NCBI GenBank assembly: GCA_002730875.1
Contig: PCBI01000010.1
Coordinates: 124,001 to 188,000, forward strand
DNA from: Spirochaetaceae bacterium
GTDB lineage: Bacteria; Spirochaetota; Leptospiria; Leptospirales; Leptonemataceae
Direction: 5' to 3'
Length of the DNA: 64,000 bases
In this document: positions 9,994 to 18,000 of the stretch, in pieces
Layout: each line of letters begins with the position of its first letter
Position numbering within the stretch: position 1 is the stretch's first letter
Program-made: the position numbers and the translations under genes
Notes under the pieces: generated by a model
Told to the model about the DNA's origin: nothing
The model's input: only the letters and a program-made list of their open reading frames with translations
Databases searched by the model: none

Positions 9994-10010
9994 CTCATCT
10001 GCTTGATGAG
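9994..10010 (-). promoter_or_regulatory. Hairpin sequestering the rep ribosome-binding site
   Basis: On the minus strand CTCATC, a 5-base loop and GATGAG form a 6-bp stem whose downstream arm contains the start of the GAGGTGG ribosome site (9990-9996) of the Rep-like gene. Folding would lower rep translation. This is the place where the S-element sits in repABC plasmids. Confidence 0.55.
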
Positions 10011-10059
10011 AGGCTTCCAAAAAAAGGTTGACTTTGTTTTTATGTAAGTCATTATGTCG

Positions 10060-10119
10060 CCAACCATTCATTCCCAATGGAAGCCCCAGCCCCTCAGGCA
10101 ACTGAGGGGTATTTTTTTG
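10060..10119 (+). ncRNA. Candidate counter-transcribed RNA antisense to rep leader
   Basis: In the parB-rep gap the plus strand, opposite to the operon, carries a promoter-like pair: TTGACT (10028-10033), 16 bases, CATTAT (10050-10055). About 30 bases after the predicted start comes a strong rho-independent terminator (10090-10117). The result would be an untranslated RNA of ~55-60 bases complementary to the rep mRNA leader. No plus-strand gene needs this terminator. In repABC plasmids an antisense RNA is encoded at exactly this place and controls initiator level and incompatibility. The promoter is modest; the terminator is convincing. Confidence 0.6.
10090..10117 (+). terminator. Rho-independent terminator of the antisense RNA
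   Basis: CCCCTCAG, loop GCAA, CTGAGGGG gives an 8-bp G+C-rich stem, followed by TATTTTTTT on the plus strand. On the minus strand the stem is preceded by A residues and has no U tract, so it can terminate only plus-strand transcription, although the surrounding genes are on the minus strand. Confidence 0.8.
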
Positions 10120-10139
10120 CGCTAATATATATGTGACGC

Positions 10140-10157
10140 GCGACAAGATTATGTCGC
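10140..10157. promoter_or_regulatory. GCGACA/TGTCGC inverted repeat, possible Rep/Par operator
   Basis: GCGACA and TGTCGC flank a 6-base spacer. The right half lies in the 10-mer ATTATGTCGC (10148-10157), which recurs at 10051-10060 next to the antisense promoter and, inverted, at 11812-11821 over the parA start. Three copies at the control points of one operon suggest a binding site for one of its products. Confidence 0.5.
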
Positions 10158-10175
10158 ATAACCTACATCTGTCAA

Positions 10176-10189
10176 GTACTTTAAAGTAC
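10176..10189. repeat. Perfect 14-bp palindrome after parB
   Basis: GTACTTTAAAGTAC lies just downstream of the parB stop (10193-10195 on the minus strand). It is too A+T-rich to be a strong terminator and may be another protein site in the rep leader. Confidence 0.4.
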
Positions 10190-10192
10190 GTA

Positions 10193-11065
10193 TCAATTGG
10201 GGGCTTTTGAGATTTGTCTTTTGAGCCAGTTTTCCAGGTTGCGGGCCGAACGGGCATCGCCGGCCTCTATGGTGATTGTGTTGGCCTTGCGGCTGATTCT
10301 GTACGGCTGTTGTGTGGCGGTGGAGCCAGATTCGGGGTTGGCCCTTGTTGGGGCGTTGGATGTCTTGTCCGGGCTTTCCGGGGTGTTTCCGGATTCGTTG
10401 TCGCCCTCCTCTTCTTTGGGGGAAAAGAACTGCCTGGCGGATCGAACGGTTCGGATGTCTCCGGCCTGGTAGGCCGAAAGGAATTCCTGGAATCGATCCT
10501 TCTTATAGGCCTGGACCGCCTGGATAAGCAGGTTCTTGTTTTCCAGGCCGGCCTCTTTGCATTGGCGGAGGGCATCGGGCGGGAGCGCCGCAATACCCAG
10601 TATCTCGGTGATGTAATTGCGGGACTTCCCTACAAGCTGCGCCAGTTCGGCGTCGGAATAGCTTTCCTGCTGTTTCAGTCTCAGGAGGGCTTCAGCTTCT
10701 TCCTGCGCGGACAGGTTTTCCCGTTGCAGGTTTTCTATGATGGCAATTCTGAAATAGTCCCTTTCCTCTCGGGAGATGATTCGGCATTCGGCTTCTTTCC
10801 AGCCCAGGCGGTTCAATGCATGAAAACGGCGCTCTCCAGCAATGATGCGGTACCCCTCCCCTGCCCGGGTGACCACGATCGGCGATAGCAGGCCATCCTT
10901 GCGGATGCTCTCTGCCAGTTCGTCCACGCCCAGGGTGCGGTCCTTGCGCGGCTGGTCTTCGGACGGATGGATGCGATCCAGGCGGATGCTGGTTATGGTC
11001 CCGTCCAGGGATTCGGCCTGAAAGATGTCGGCCAGGGTTCCCAGTTTCTTATGCTTTGAGCTCAC
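10193..11065 (-). CDS. parB: ParB/Spo0J-type partition protein
   Basis: The protein has 290 residues. The N-terminal ParB/sulfiredoxin-like CTPase region has GYRIIAGERRFHALNRLGW (box I with the GERR motif) and IIENLQRENLSAQEEAEAL (box II). A helix-turn-helix follows (YSDAELAQLVGKSRNYITEIL). The tail from about 205 is charged and proline/threonine-rich, ending in a basic helix. ParB binds parS sites, spreads, and works with ParA to segregate the replicon. The start overlaps parA by 17 bases. Three parS-like palindromes lie just beyond parA (11871-12323), a usual position. Confidence 0.92.
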   Translation of the reverse strand: MSSKHKKLGTLADIFQAESLDGTITSIRLDRIHPSEDQPRKDRTLGVDELAESIRKDGLLSPIVVTRAGEGYRIIAGERRFHALNRLGWKEAECRIISREERDYFRIAIIENLQRENLSAQEEAEALLRLKQQESYSDAELAQLVGKSRNYITEILGIAALPPDALRQCKEAGLENKNLLIQAVQAYKKDRFQEFLSAYQAGDIRTVRSARQFFSPKEEEGDNESGNTPESPDKTSNAPTRANPESGSTATQQPYRISRKANTITIEAGDARSARNLENWLKRQISKAPN

Positions 11066-11804
11066 TTAGAAGTTCCTCCAGGAAGTCCGAATACTCCTTG
11101 GCTTGCTTGGATTCAGGGGCATAGTCGAAAATGCTTTTTCTGGCCAGATGGCTTTCGCCAATGGCCACCCCGGCGCTAATGTTTGACTCGAAAACGCGAA
11201 AGAACTGCGAAACCACCGGAAGGATGGTTTTTGTCAGGACGGTTTTTGCTTTGATCTGGGTGACCACTGCTCCGGCCACCTCCAGGTCGGGATTGATTCG
11301 TCTTTTGATGCTGTTAATGGTGGTTTGAAGCCCCGTCATTCCGTCGATGGAGAACTTCTCTGCCTGGGCGGGTACTACCACATGGGTGGCCGCAACCAGT
11401 GCATTGATCGTGAAGATGGACAGGCTCGGTGGGCAATCGATGATGATGAAGTCGTAGTCGTTTACAGCCTGGAGCGCGTCGCGCAGAATGTACGGGGCGT
11501 CCACGTTCTGGCCCATGGATTCCACTTCGGCCAATGTAATTTTAGACGGAGCGATCCACAGGTTGGGCTCATCGGTCTTGATGATGGCATCGGCCAGCGG
11601 GCGACCCTGGCTGAAAACGTTATATAGCGACACTTCCAGGTTGTCCGGATTCGTGAATAGTCCGGTGGAGTTCGCCTGCGGGTCCATGTCCACCAGCAGG
11701 GTTTTCTTGCCCCTTTTTGCCAGTCCGAAAGACAGGTTTATGGCGGTGGTCGTTTTTCCTTCGCCGCCTTTCTGGTTGGTGATTGCAATGATTCGGGTTT
11801 TCAC
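11049..11804 (-). CDS. parA: ParA/Soj-type partition ATPase
   Basis: A Walker-type ATPase of ~251 residues. The deviant Walker A reads TNQKGGEGKTTTAINL (Glu where KGGVGKTT is usual), Walker A' is LLVDMDPQANST, and Walker B is YDFIIIDCPPSLSIF. It has no N-terminal DNA-binding domain. I chose the GTG at 11802-11804, giving MKTRIIAITNQ, which fits the family. An ATG at 11832-11834 in the same frame would add ten residues but would run across the operator-like 10-mer at 11812-11821. Neither start has a clear ribosome site. The gene is first in the parA-parB-rep block. Confidence 0.92.
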   Translation of the reverse strand: MKTRIIAITNQKGGEGKTTTAINLSFGLAKRGKKTLLVDMDPQANSTGLFTNPDNLEVSLYNVFSQGRPLADAIIKTDEPNLWIAPSKITLAEVESMGQNVDAPYILRDALQAVNDYDFIIIDCPPSLSIFTINALVAATHVVVPAQAEKFSIDGMTGLQTTINSIKRRINPDLEVAGAVVTQIKAKTVLTKTILPVVSQFFRVFESNISAGVAIGESHLARKSIFDYAPESKQAKEYSDFLEELLSELKA

Positions 11805-11870
11805 GATTAATGCGACATAATAATAAGGAAGCATTTTTTCAAGAAACTTTTGGCCTCTTCGGCAAAAAAG

Positions 11871-11886
11871 AGTCGGACGTCCGACA
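11871..11886. promoter_or_regulatory. parS-like site 1
   Basis: AGTCGGACGTCCGACA contains the perfect 14-bp palindrome GTCGGACGTCCGAC. Apart from the first base it matches TGT-N3-ACGT-N3-ACA, the frame of the canonical chromosomal parS. It lies ~65 bases upstream of the parA start. Confidence 0.6.
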
Positions 11887-12245
11887 TTTGCCTGTATTCG
11901 GTCTTTACTCCCGCCGCGGGGCGCCCACCTCTCTGCTCAGGCCCTGCCGGCTTGTTTTCGGCTCTGGCAGGCTCCGGCCTTGCCGGCTCTGCGGCGCTTT
12001 CGGGTATTGCTTGTTCCGGTTTCGGTCGGGCAGTCGCTGGCAGCCGCCTTGCTCTGGTCTGCGATCGCTCTCCCGGGCGGTTTTCTGCTGGAGTTGCTGA
12101 TTCTTCAGAAGGGCTATCCTCTGTCAGGGGGGGGCTCCATTGTCTTGTGGCTTGTGTCCTGGGGCGGCTGTCGTGCGTGGTGGGTGTGGCCGAGTCGGGA
12201 AAGCGTCGGGAGTTGTTCCGGCTGCTGCCTGCTGCTGCCTGTTGC

Positions 12246-12261
12246 TGTCGGATGTCCGACA
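12246..12261. promoter_or_regulatory. parS-like site 2
   Basis: TGTCGGATGTCCGACA has 7-bp arms TGTCGGA/TCCGACA around TG. It differs from site 1 at two positions, and both sites are followed by TTTG. Confidence 0.6.
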
Positions 12262-12307
12262 TTTGGATTCTCTTTTTGTCTTTGTCCTGGTGGTCCGAGC
12301 CCTGGCT

Positions 12308-12323
12308 TGTCGGATGTCCGACA
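12308..12323. promoter_or_regulatory. parS-like site 3
   Basis: TGTCGGATGTCCGACA is identical to site 2 and lies 62 bases from it. Three copies within 450 bases of parA make a cluster suited to ParB loading. Confidence 0.6.
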
Positions 12324-12374
12324 ATTCGGGCCGGCGGATTGAATTGGGGTCGCCAGGCGGTCGATACTTCATGT

Positions 12375-13643
12375 ATGGCTGCCGTAGATTTACTCGGGCA
12401 TTTGCAGGGAGGGGCTTTCCGAACAGGGTTTCTGGCGGCCCTGCCAGACGAGCTGAGCTATGTGCTTTTTGCGCGCAAAGCAGGTGCGCTGTCGCCTGTT
12501 CAGGGTATGAGTGGCGCCGAAGCGGGGCGGCGGTATGGCTTCTTGCAGTCTCTTCCGAATGTGTGGGCCGAGGCCAGAAGGAAGGGGTTTCAGTTGCTCT
12601 CCGGAGATGGGATTGGCGTCGTCGATCGCGAAGTCTTCGTTGGTGTTGAAGGTGAATCCGGTGTGGACTTCTTGCTGGTTGTAGATGGCCCGGCCGGCAG
12701 TCTGCCCGAGCCTGAATTCTTGCATCTGCTTTTTCTCGCCGAGCTGGGGCTCCAGGAATCCGGCGCCGATGCTTCCGATCTCCCGGTTTGGCTTCAGGAT
12801 CCTCTGTCGTATTTGATGCGGGCGCCCTCTCCTGTGCTGGTCCTTTCCGAGCCAGGATCCGGCGCCGACCAGCTGGTGCAATCCCTGGTAGATGCTCGTT
12901 TTGGGGAAGACCGGGCTGTCTTTTTTCATCCGGGCCGACTTTCCGAAGAAGTGCAACTCCGGGAGTTCTTTGGCGAGCAGGCCAGCGCCCGCCTGGGCGA
13001 GGCTTCCGTTGTGCCGGTGATGGACCGGGGCGCCAGGGTGCTTGTAGTAGAGGAAGTCTCGGATCTTTCGCAATCCATGCAGCTGCGTATCCTGGCTCTG
13101 CTGTCCGATCCCGATAGTTCGCTCTTCTGGATATTCACCAGTTCCCGGGATCTGGCAGCAATGGCCGATGCGGGCCGCTTTCAGCCCGCACTGCTCCGGC
13201 AGTTGCGCCAGGGGGAGTTGCTTCTGGCGCCGGTTCGAAATCAGCGAGACCGGATACCCGAAGAGGCCGAGCGGTTGCTACGAATTTTTCGTCGCCAGTT
13301 CGGAAGGAGTATCTCGCTCACCGGCGAGGCCCTGGAGGCCCTCCGCGGATATGACTGGCCGGGGAACTGGCAGGAATTTCGCGATACACTGAAGTCTGCA
13401 TTTCTCCTCTGTCCTGGTTCCGAGCTCAGAAGAGTGGATCTTCAATTCGGCAATTGGAATCAGGGGCAGGCGGACGATCTCAATCTAAGACACCGGACAG
13501 CCGAATTGGAAAAATCGCTATTGCTCCAGGCTTATGCGCTGCATGGAGGAAACCAGGTGCAGATGGCTCGGGCGCTGGGTATTTCCCGGGGCTCCCTTCA
13601 GTATCGCATGAACAAGCTCGGGCTGGGCGGCAGAGAAGAGTGA
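12375..13643 (+). CDS. Degenerate NtrC-like AAA+ protein with Fis-type HTH
   Basis: From the ATG at 12375 the protein has 422 residues. Residues ~150-345 follow the sigma-54 activator AAA+ fold but have lost key residues: the P-loop reads SEPGSGADQL (157-166, no Lys), Walker B reads VLVVEEVSDLSQSMQLRIL, and the GAFTGA loop is absent. The sensor-like DWPGNWQEFRDTL (327-339) remains. The C-terminal HTH (377-416; NQVQMARALGISRGSLQYRM) looks intact. It probably binds DNA but does not hydrolyse ATP or activate sigma-54. The frame is open back to 11850 but that part is low-complexity and crosses the parS-like sites, so I rejected it. The next gene starts inside its stop codon. Confidence 0.7.
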   Translation: MAAVDLLGHLQGGAFRTGFLAALPDELSYVLFARKAGALSPVQGMSGAEAGRRYGFLQSLPNVWAEARRKGFQLLSGDGIGVVDREVFVGVEGESGVDFLLVVDGPAGSLPEPEFLHLLFLAELGLQESGADASDLPVWLQDPLSYLMRAPSPVLVLSEPGSGADQLVQSLVDARFGEDRAVFFHPGRLSEEVQLREFFGEQASARLGEASVVPVMDRGARVLVVEEVSDLSQSMQLRILALLSDPDSSLFWIFTSSRDLAAMADAGRFQPALLRQLRQGELLLAPVRNQRDRIPEEAERLLRIFRRQFGRSISLTGEALEALRGYDWPGNWQEFRDTLKSAFLLCPGSELRRVDLQFGNWNQGQADDLNLRHRTAELEKSLLLQAYALHGGNQVQMARALGISRGSLQYRMNKLGLGGREE

Positions 13644-14590
13644 GCGAGCAGCAGGAAATGAAGACCCCCGGCGGTTTCTCTATCCGGGTGTTTCGGGACC
13701 GCGGGGTATGCAACGTCTCTCGGGATGGGCGCCTGGAGTTCCCGCAGGGCGGATCCGGATCTTCCGATCAACCGGTGCCCGGAATTATTTTCATTGGAAA
13801 ATCCTTCGAGCCATCGCTGCCGGTTCAGGAATTTGTCCTGGTGCCCAACCGATCGCGAAGGCTGGTCATTCCGTATCGGCTGGGCGAGAGCAGGGGGCGT
13901 CATTTGCTCCTTCCCTGTGGTTCGGCGGCGGACCAGTTTCCGGTGATGGTGGCCTACTTTGATTCTTCCCGACAACTTGTGGATGCCGGTTTCGCCTACA
14001 AGGGTCCGCCCTGGCGCTACGTGGTCCTGGAGCCGCGCGTCGCTCGAATCGACCTGATGAGCCTGAAGGTCCATCGCCCGGAGTTGAAGACCTTTCTCTT
14101 GAAAGAGGAGGTGGAAGCGCAATCCCAGGCTGCCGCTGTTGCGGAGGAGAAGGTGAGGGCCACCGATATAGTCAAGCAGGGCAGCGCCGGCGACCAGGTT
14201 TCCAATCCGGTTTTCCAGGCTCGTCTCCATCTTCGCAATCTGGCCCTGGAGCGCATGACTGAATTGCCGGTTCGGTTCAGTCTGAAGCCCGACGAAGTAG
14301 AGTTCATTCGCACATTTCTTTCGCTTATGATCCAAAACGAGCGAGGAAGCGCAGAACTGGAGAAGGTGAAGGAGCAGCTTCAGAGGCTCGACGAATTCTA
14401 CCGATTGCTGTCCGTAGCCCTTCAGGATCCGGACGAGTTTGATCGATCCCTGGGGCAGGGCGTGGGCCCGGGGCTGGCCCGAATCCTGCTCCCGGTGGTG
14501 CGAAACATGCGTTCGCAGACCCAGGATCGGGAACAACAGATTCGGTTCTGGGAGTGGGAGTACCGACTCAATGACCTTTCCGGGGACTGA
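13640..14590 (+). CDS. Unknown protein, second gene of the parA-divergent set
   Basis: I start it at the GTG overlapping the upstream TGA (GTGA, 13640), giving 316 residues; an ATG at 13658 (MKTPGGFSIRVF) is the alternative. The N-terminal half is beta-rich and contains a PilZ-like spacing of basic residues (VPNRSRRLVIPYRLGESRGR), but the match is too weak to name. The second half is helical and charged (KEEVEAQSQAAAVAEEK, EKVKEQLQRLDEFYRLL), possibly coiled coil. There is no signal peptide. The overlap with the NtrC-like gene indicates translational coupling. I do not recognise the family. Confidence 0.6.
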   Translation: MSEQQEMKTPGGFSIRVFRDRGVCNVSRDGRLEFPQGGSGSSDQPVPGIIFIGKSFEPSLPVQEFVLVPNRSRRLVIPYRLGESRGRHLLLPCGSAADQFPVMVAYFDSSRQLVDAGFAYKGPPWRYVVLEPRVARIDLMSLKVHRPELKTFLLKEEVEAQSQAAAVAEEKVRATDIVKQGSAGDQVSNPVFQARLHLRNLALERMTELPVRFSLKPDEVEFIRTFLSLMIQNERGSAELEKVKEQLQRLDEFYRLLSVALQDPDEFDRSLGQGVGPGLARILLPVVRNMRSQTQDREQQIRFWEWEYRLNDLSGD

Positions 14591-14626
14591 GTATCGGTCA
14601 TTCTGGCAGGTCTCGGGAGTAAAAAA

Positions 14627-15745
14627 ATGATTGCAAATCCGGCGGAATGGTCACCAAATAAGCACAGAATGTTCTGGGCGACTGTCATTTTGTCAGTTGG
14701 CTCCCTTTCCGGTGCTGTGCCGGCCCAGGGACCGCAACTGCATGCCGGAAGTCCGGTGATCGAGGATCATCGGGCCGGGGAGACAGGTGTGTTTCAGGAC
14801 GGTTTTCGCGCTGGCCTGGATCGTTCCCGGAAGATGGCGATCCGCGCCCCCGAAGCGGACCGGATTCGCCCTGATGGTAAAACCGAAATGGCCCGGGTTT
14901 CGACCGGGCAAGGGATTGTTCAGGGAGGGCAGGATGCGCAGGATGACCTGGCCGAGGCAGCAGGCCTTCCTGAAGTGTCCGCCAGAAATGCATCCGGCTC
15001 TCCGTTGTTTTCGTTGACCCACGGACGCTCTATGCGTCCTGCAGCCCTTCAGGCTGCCACAGACTTGAACGCCGGGGCGGTGTCGGATGAGCGGGCTTCA
15101 GCGAGTGCACTGGTTCCGGTATTCTTTAAACCGGGCAGGGGGCCGAATCACGATGTGGAAGGCCAGGCTATGCCAGGAAACACAGTTGCCCGGGTGGTTC
15201 GATCCAGAATTCTGGCCTTTAAACCACAGATAGAGAGGCTTTGCCGTTATGTCGAGGAGCAATCCCGGCGTGGCTCGACTTCTGTCGGCCATGAAAAAAC
15301 TCACCCGAGAAGTAAACGATCAGGAAATCTGCCGTCGTCTGGAGATTTTGATCAATTCCGAAAAAGAGGATCTACCCCCATCCTCTGTCAAGAGCCTGCT
15401 GGAGGATCCGGCGGACTTCGATCCTTCCGTTGTTTCGGAGCCCTATACGCAGTACGTAAAGCACTACCTCTATATGGTGAAGAGGGAAGAGCGGAACAAA
15501 GAGAAGCAGCGTCAGGAAACCGAAAGTCGAAAGCAGGAGAAGGCTACCCGGAAAAAGGGGACCAAGAAATCCGTCAGGTCTGCAAAGAAGAAAAGCGCTA
15601 CAACCACCGCCAGCAAGAAGGCTTCGAAGAAAAGCTCCGGGACCTGATCCCGGGGAATGGCTCCCTGGAACCCGCGTCTTTCTTGAAGGGGAGCCGATGG
15701 GCCACGGCCCTTTTTCGGTTCTCCATCGGGGAAAATCGAATCTAG
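14627..15745 (+). CDS. Unknown exported protein; 3' half doubtful
   Basis: The start is well supported: GGGAG lies 7 bases before ATG, and the N-terminus (MFWATVILSVGSLSGAVPAQG) looks like a signal peptide. The next ~180 residues are polar and match no family I know. From about 15249 onward the frame runs over a second, better-looking frame (15249-15647) and its composition turns Arg/Ser/Gly-rich like a shadow frame. Either the gene really overlaps for 400 bases, or it ends earlier through a frameshift in this sequence. The N-terminal part is likely real and the end is uncertain. Confidence 0.4.
   Translation: MIANPAEWSPNKHRMFWATVILSVGSLSGAVPAQGPQLHAGSPVIEDHRAGETGVFQDGFRAGLDRSRKMAIRAPEADRIRPDGKTEMARVSTGQGIVQGGQDAQDDLAEAAGLPEVSARNASGSPLFSLTHGRSMRPAALQAATDLNAGAVSDERASASALVPVFFKPGRGPNHDVEGQAMPGNTVARVVRSRILAFKPQIERLCRYVEEQSRRGSTSVGHEKTHPRSKRSGNLPSSGDFDQFRKRGSTPILCQEPAGGSGGLRSFRCFGALYAVRKALPLYGEEGRAEQREAASGNRKSKAGEGYPEKGDQEIRQVCKEEKRYNHRQQEGFEEKLRDLIPGNGSLEPASFLKGSRWATALFRFSIGENRI
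15249..15647 (+). CDS. Small protein with lysine-rich histone-like tail
   Basis: The protein has 132 residues. The first ~85 are an ordinary helical domain (ARLLSAMKKLTREVNDQEI, LLEDPADFDPSVVSEPYTQY). The last ~50 are Lys/Arg/Ser/Thr-rich (TRKKGTKKSVRSAKKKSATT), resembling the basic tails of histone H1-like and DNA-compacting bacterial proteins. GAGAGG lies 10 bases before the ATG. The gene lies entirely inside the longer frame 14627-15745 but has the better codon character here. A nucleic-acid-binding role is inferred from the tail only. Confidence 0.6.
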   Translation: MSRSNPGVARLLSAMKKLTREVNDQEICRRLEILINSEKEDLPPSSVKSLLEDPADFDPSVVSEPYTQYVKHYLYMVKREERNKEKQRQETESRKQEKATRKKGTKKSVRSAKKKSATTTASKKASKKSSGT

Positions 15746-15880
15746 ATTCACGCCCCCTTTAGTTTCCGTATCTCTGAGCGCTTTCTCTGCTGCTGGCTCC
15801 CCTTTCGGCCAAGACAATCCTGTTCTTCCTATGCTGCATTCAGTTCCTCTTTGCTCCATGTATATGTAAGAGAAATTCAA

Positions 15881-17704
15881 AACGGTATACGAATGGCGGA
15901 TTTCGCATTGTTTGGTCAGGCAAATTGGATCGCCCGGTCCGGTGCAGGGGCCTGAAGGCCGCCACTCCGGACTAGACCGGTGTTCCCATCCGGGCTCTGC
16001 TCAGACGCGGACGCGCTACTGCTTAATTCTAATCTTGCCCGCGGCCATTGCCCAATATTAATCGTCTTGCCTCGGTGGCCATTCATTTCAGTCCCGACGT
16101 ATTCGCCATGCCTTTCGATCCAGGCAGTTTCAGGGGTTCATTGCGATTCCGCCTGTCCAACCGCCGGACTGGAGTCTGGTCTACTGGTGAGTTCTCGGCC
16201 TGCTTTGATGGCCGGCGCCTCTGCTCCTACTCGATCATCATCTGATGCCGGGTCATGCACGAAGTTGGCACCATTTTGTTCTTAATCAATCATCCCGAAC
16301 GCAAGGAGCTCCTTCCGCGCATCCCTGTCAAATTCCTTACCCTGGTCGGTCCGATCTGTCTGATCTGCGGGGAGGTGGTCTATCCTCTCCGAAGCCAGCT
16401 TCACCCTTGATGAGGCCGGCAGGCATCTAAGGAGGCATCAGGGCAGGGCGGCCTTCGCCCCGCATCAGCATTGGATTCGCCTGTCCGGCAGCCTCTGCCT
16501 TCGTGGTGCGCATGGCGGCGTAGGGACCCTGGGAGGAGGGTGCCCTGTCGTCCGCTTCCGCCAGGAGCCAGGGGGGCTGTCGGCCTCTGTCGGGCTACTG
16601 GTGAGTCGGCAGCAGGGGTAGCGGACCAGGCGGGGCCCCCGGACTCCCAAGCCCGGCTGAAATCGATGCCCGGATTGTGGCACCGGGCCAAAGCGCCTGC
16701 CAGAATTGAAACAGTTGAACAAGGCCATGCCCAAAACCGAGCAGTTATGCAACCATTGCCCCTTTTCAGGCGGTTAAAACAGGGCTCTGTCGATTCCTCA
16801 GCGGATATCCGGCCCCCGGAGAAACTGTTCAGGTCACGGCACCATCGGATGGGAACAAGGTGCTTTTAACTGTTTCGAGGGTGCCCCGTCCTTCTCCGGC
16901 ATGTCAGTTCGGCGATCTCCGAATCCGGGTCAATGTGGCCCTTTCCGGGCAGACAGGGAGGAGCAACCGCCCTGCTGTAAATGCCAGAAATCGGACAGTT
17001 AAGCGATTTGGCACACATAACTGTTCCCAGATGGCCAATTTGGACAGAAAGGAGGGCTTCCGGGTGCAGGAACAAGGCCTCCGGAGCCGTGGCACACAGA
17101 GAAAGGGAGTGGCGGAGGCCAGAGTCGGAAGCATGAAGCCCGTTGCAACTGCCTGGCGGCAGGGATGGGGCAGCTGGTCTGCAAGAAGAAAGAAGAAGCA
17201 AGGCTGTCGTCAGACAAAATGGCATGTGCATGTCGGACAGTGTGTGGATGTCAAAACGGCAAGCCGCCCAGAAGGCCTGCCAGCGGCCGGATAAGGTGGT
17301 TTTCGGGGCTCTGTGTTGATTATAGGGTCTGATGGGTTCTGGATTCCATGGGGGGCTCGGAAGACTTTTTGAGTCTGTCGCGCTCCTGGGACTGTGTGGT
17401 AGGTGCTCCGCGGCTCAGGGTGTGCTCGAAGGTTCCGTGGCGGCTAAAAAGTGCATAAAAATAGGCAATAAGGCTCAACGAGGGAGAGCAAGGAGGGGGC
17501 TTTGGTCTCGCCCGCGGGTCCCGTATGGCCGGGTAGAAAGTGGGGAAAAATAGGCAGATAAGGAATGATGAAGGGGCTGTTCAGTTGGCACTGGGGCCTG
17601 CTGGTTGATTTTGGGAGCCGAGCCATGCGCGGCAGCGGTCAAATCTGCTCCCGGCGCAGGGCTTTGGGCTTGAGGTTCAGGAGCGGCTCTGTCTGAATGG
17701 CGTT
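15881..17704. other. Gene-poor stretch, possible origin region
   Basis: I see no convincing gene in about 1.8 kb; the open frames here are short, Arg/Pro/Gly-rich and without ribosome sites. Features seen are: ACAGTT or its complement at 16711, 16741 (GCAGTT), 16823, 16869, 16995 and 17019, several within NGAACAGTTA-like contexts and in both orientations; an A-rich direct repeat AAAAATAGGCA-(G)-ATAAGG at 17457-17473 and 17546-17563; and one DnaA-box-like 9-mer, TTATGCACT, on the minus strand (17450-17458). Its place beyond the parA-parB-rep block makes an origin or incompatibility region possible, but the evidence is weak. Confidence 0.35.
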
Positions 17705-17920
17705 ATGGCGGAGTCTATCAGGGTCAAGGTGAAATGTCATGCCTGTGGGAATGAGATCAGGGGTACCGCCCGGTACGGCTCGGGGCACTATGTGCCGGAA
17801 GGGGGGCCCTTTGAATTCATAGCCACGGGGAAGATCGAATCGGACAAGGGTCGACGGGTGAAGGGGGAGGTAATCTGCATTTGCCCGAATTGCACGGTTA
17901 AGAATAAATTTCAGATCTAA
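17705..17920 (+). CDS. Small zinc-ribbon protein
   Basis: The protein has 71 residues with two Cys pairs, CHAC near residue 11 and CPNC near residue 60, spaced as in a zinc ribbon, around a short beta-rich core (GHYVPEGGPFEFIATGKI). It is cytoplasmic with no extra domain. It precedes thrS by 80 bases on the same strand. Function unknown; a nucleic-acid or protein-contact role is usual for such ribbons. Confidence 0.75.
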   Translation: MAESIRVKVKCHACGNEIRGTARYGSGHYVPEGGPFEFIATGKIESDKGRRVKGEVICICPNCTVKNKFQI

Positions 17921-18000
17921 TCAGTCTCAAAGGGGCGGAATGGCCGATTGCTCTCAATTTAGGTTGTCACCAGGGCCGGACGCGCATTTTTTGAGGCCAT

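Noticed and set aside
11807..12262. Minus-strand frame of 151 codons overlapping the parA start, Pro/Ala/Arg-rich
   Set aside because: It is low-complexity, covers two parS-like palindromes and has no ribosome site; it more likely mirrors the base composition of the region.
11850..12374. N-terminal extension of the NtrC-like frame
   Set aside because: Cys/Ser/Gly-rich, unlike any domain, and runs through the parS-like sites; the sensible protein starts at 12375.
16401..17294. Several open frames in the gene-poor stretch
   Set aside because: Arg/Pro/Gly-rich in both strands, no ribosome sites, no recognisable domain; typical of G+C-rich non-coding DNA.
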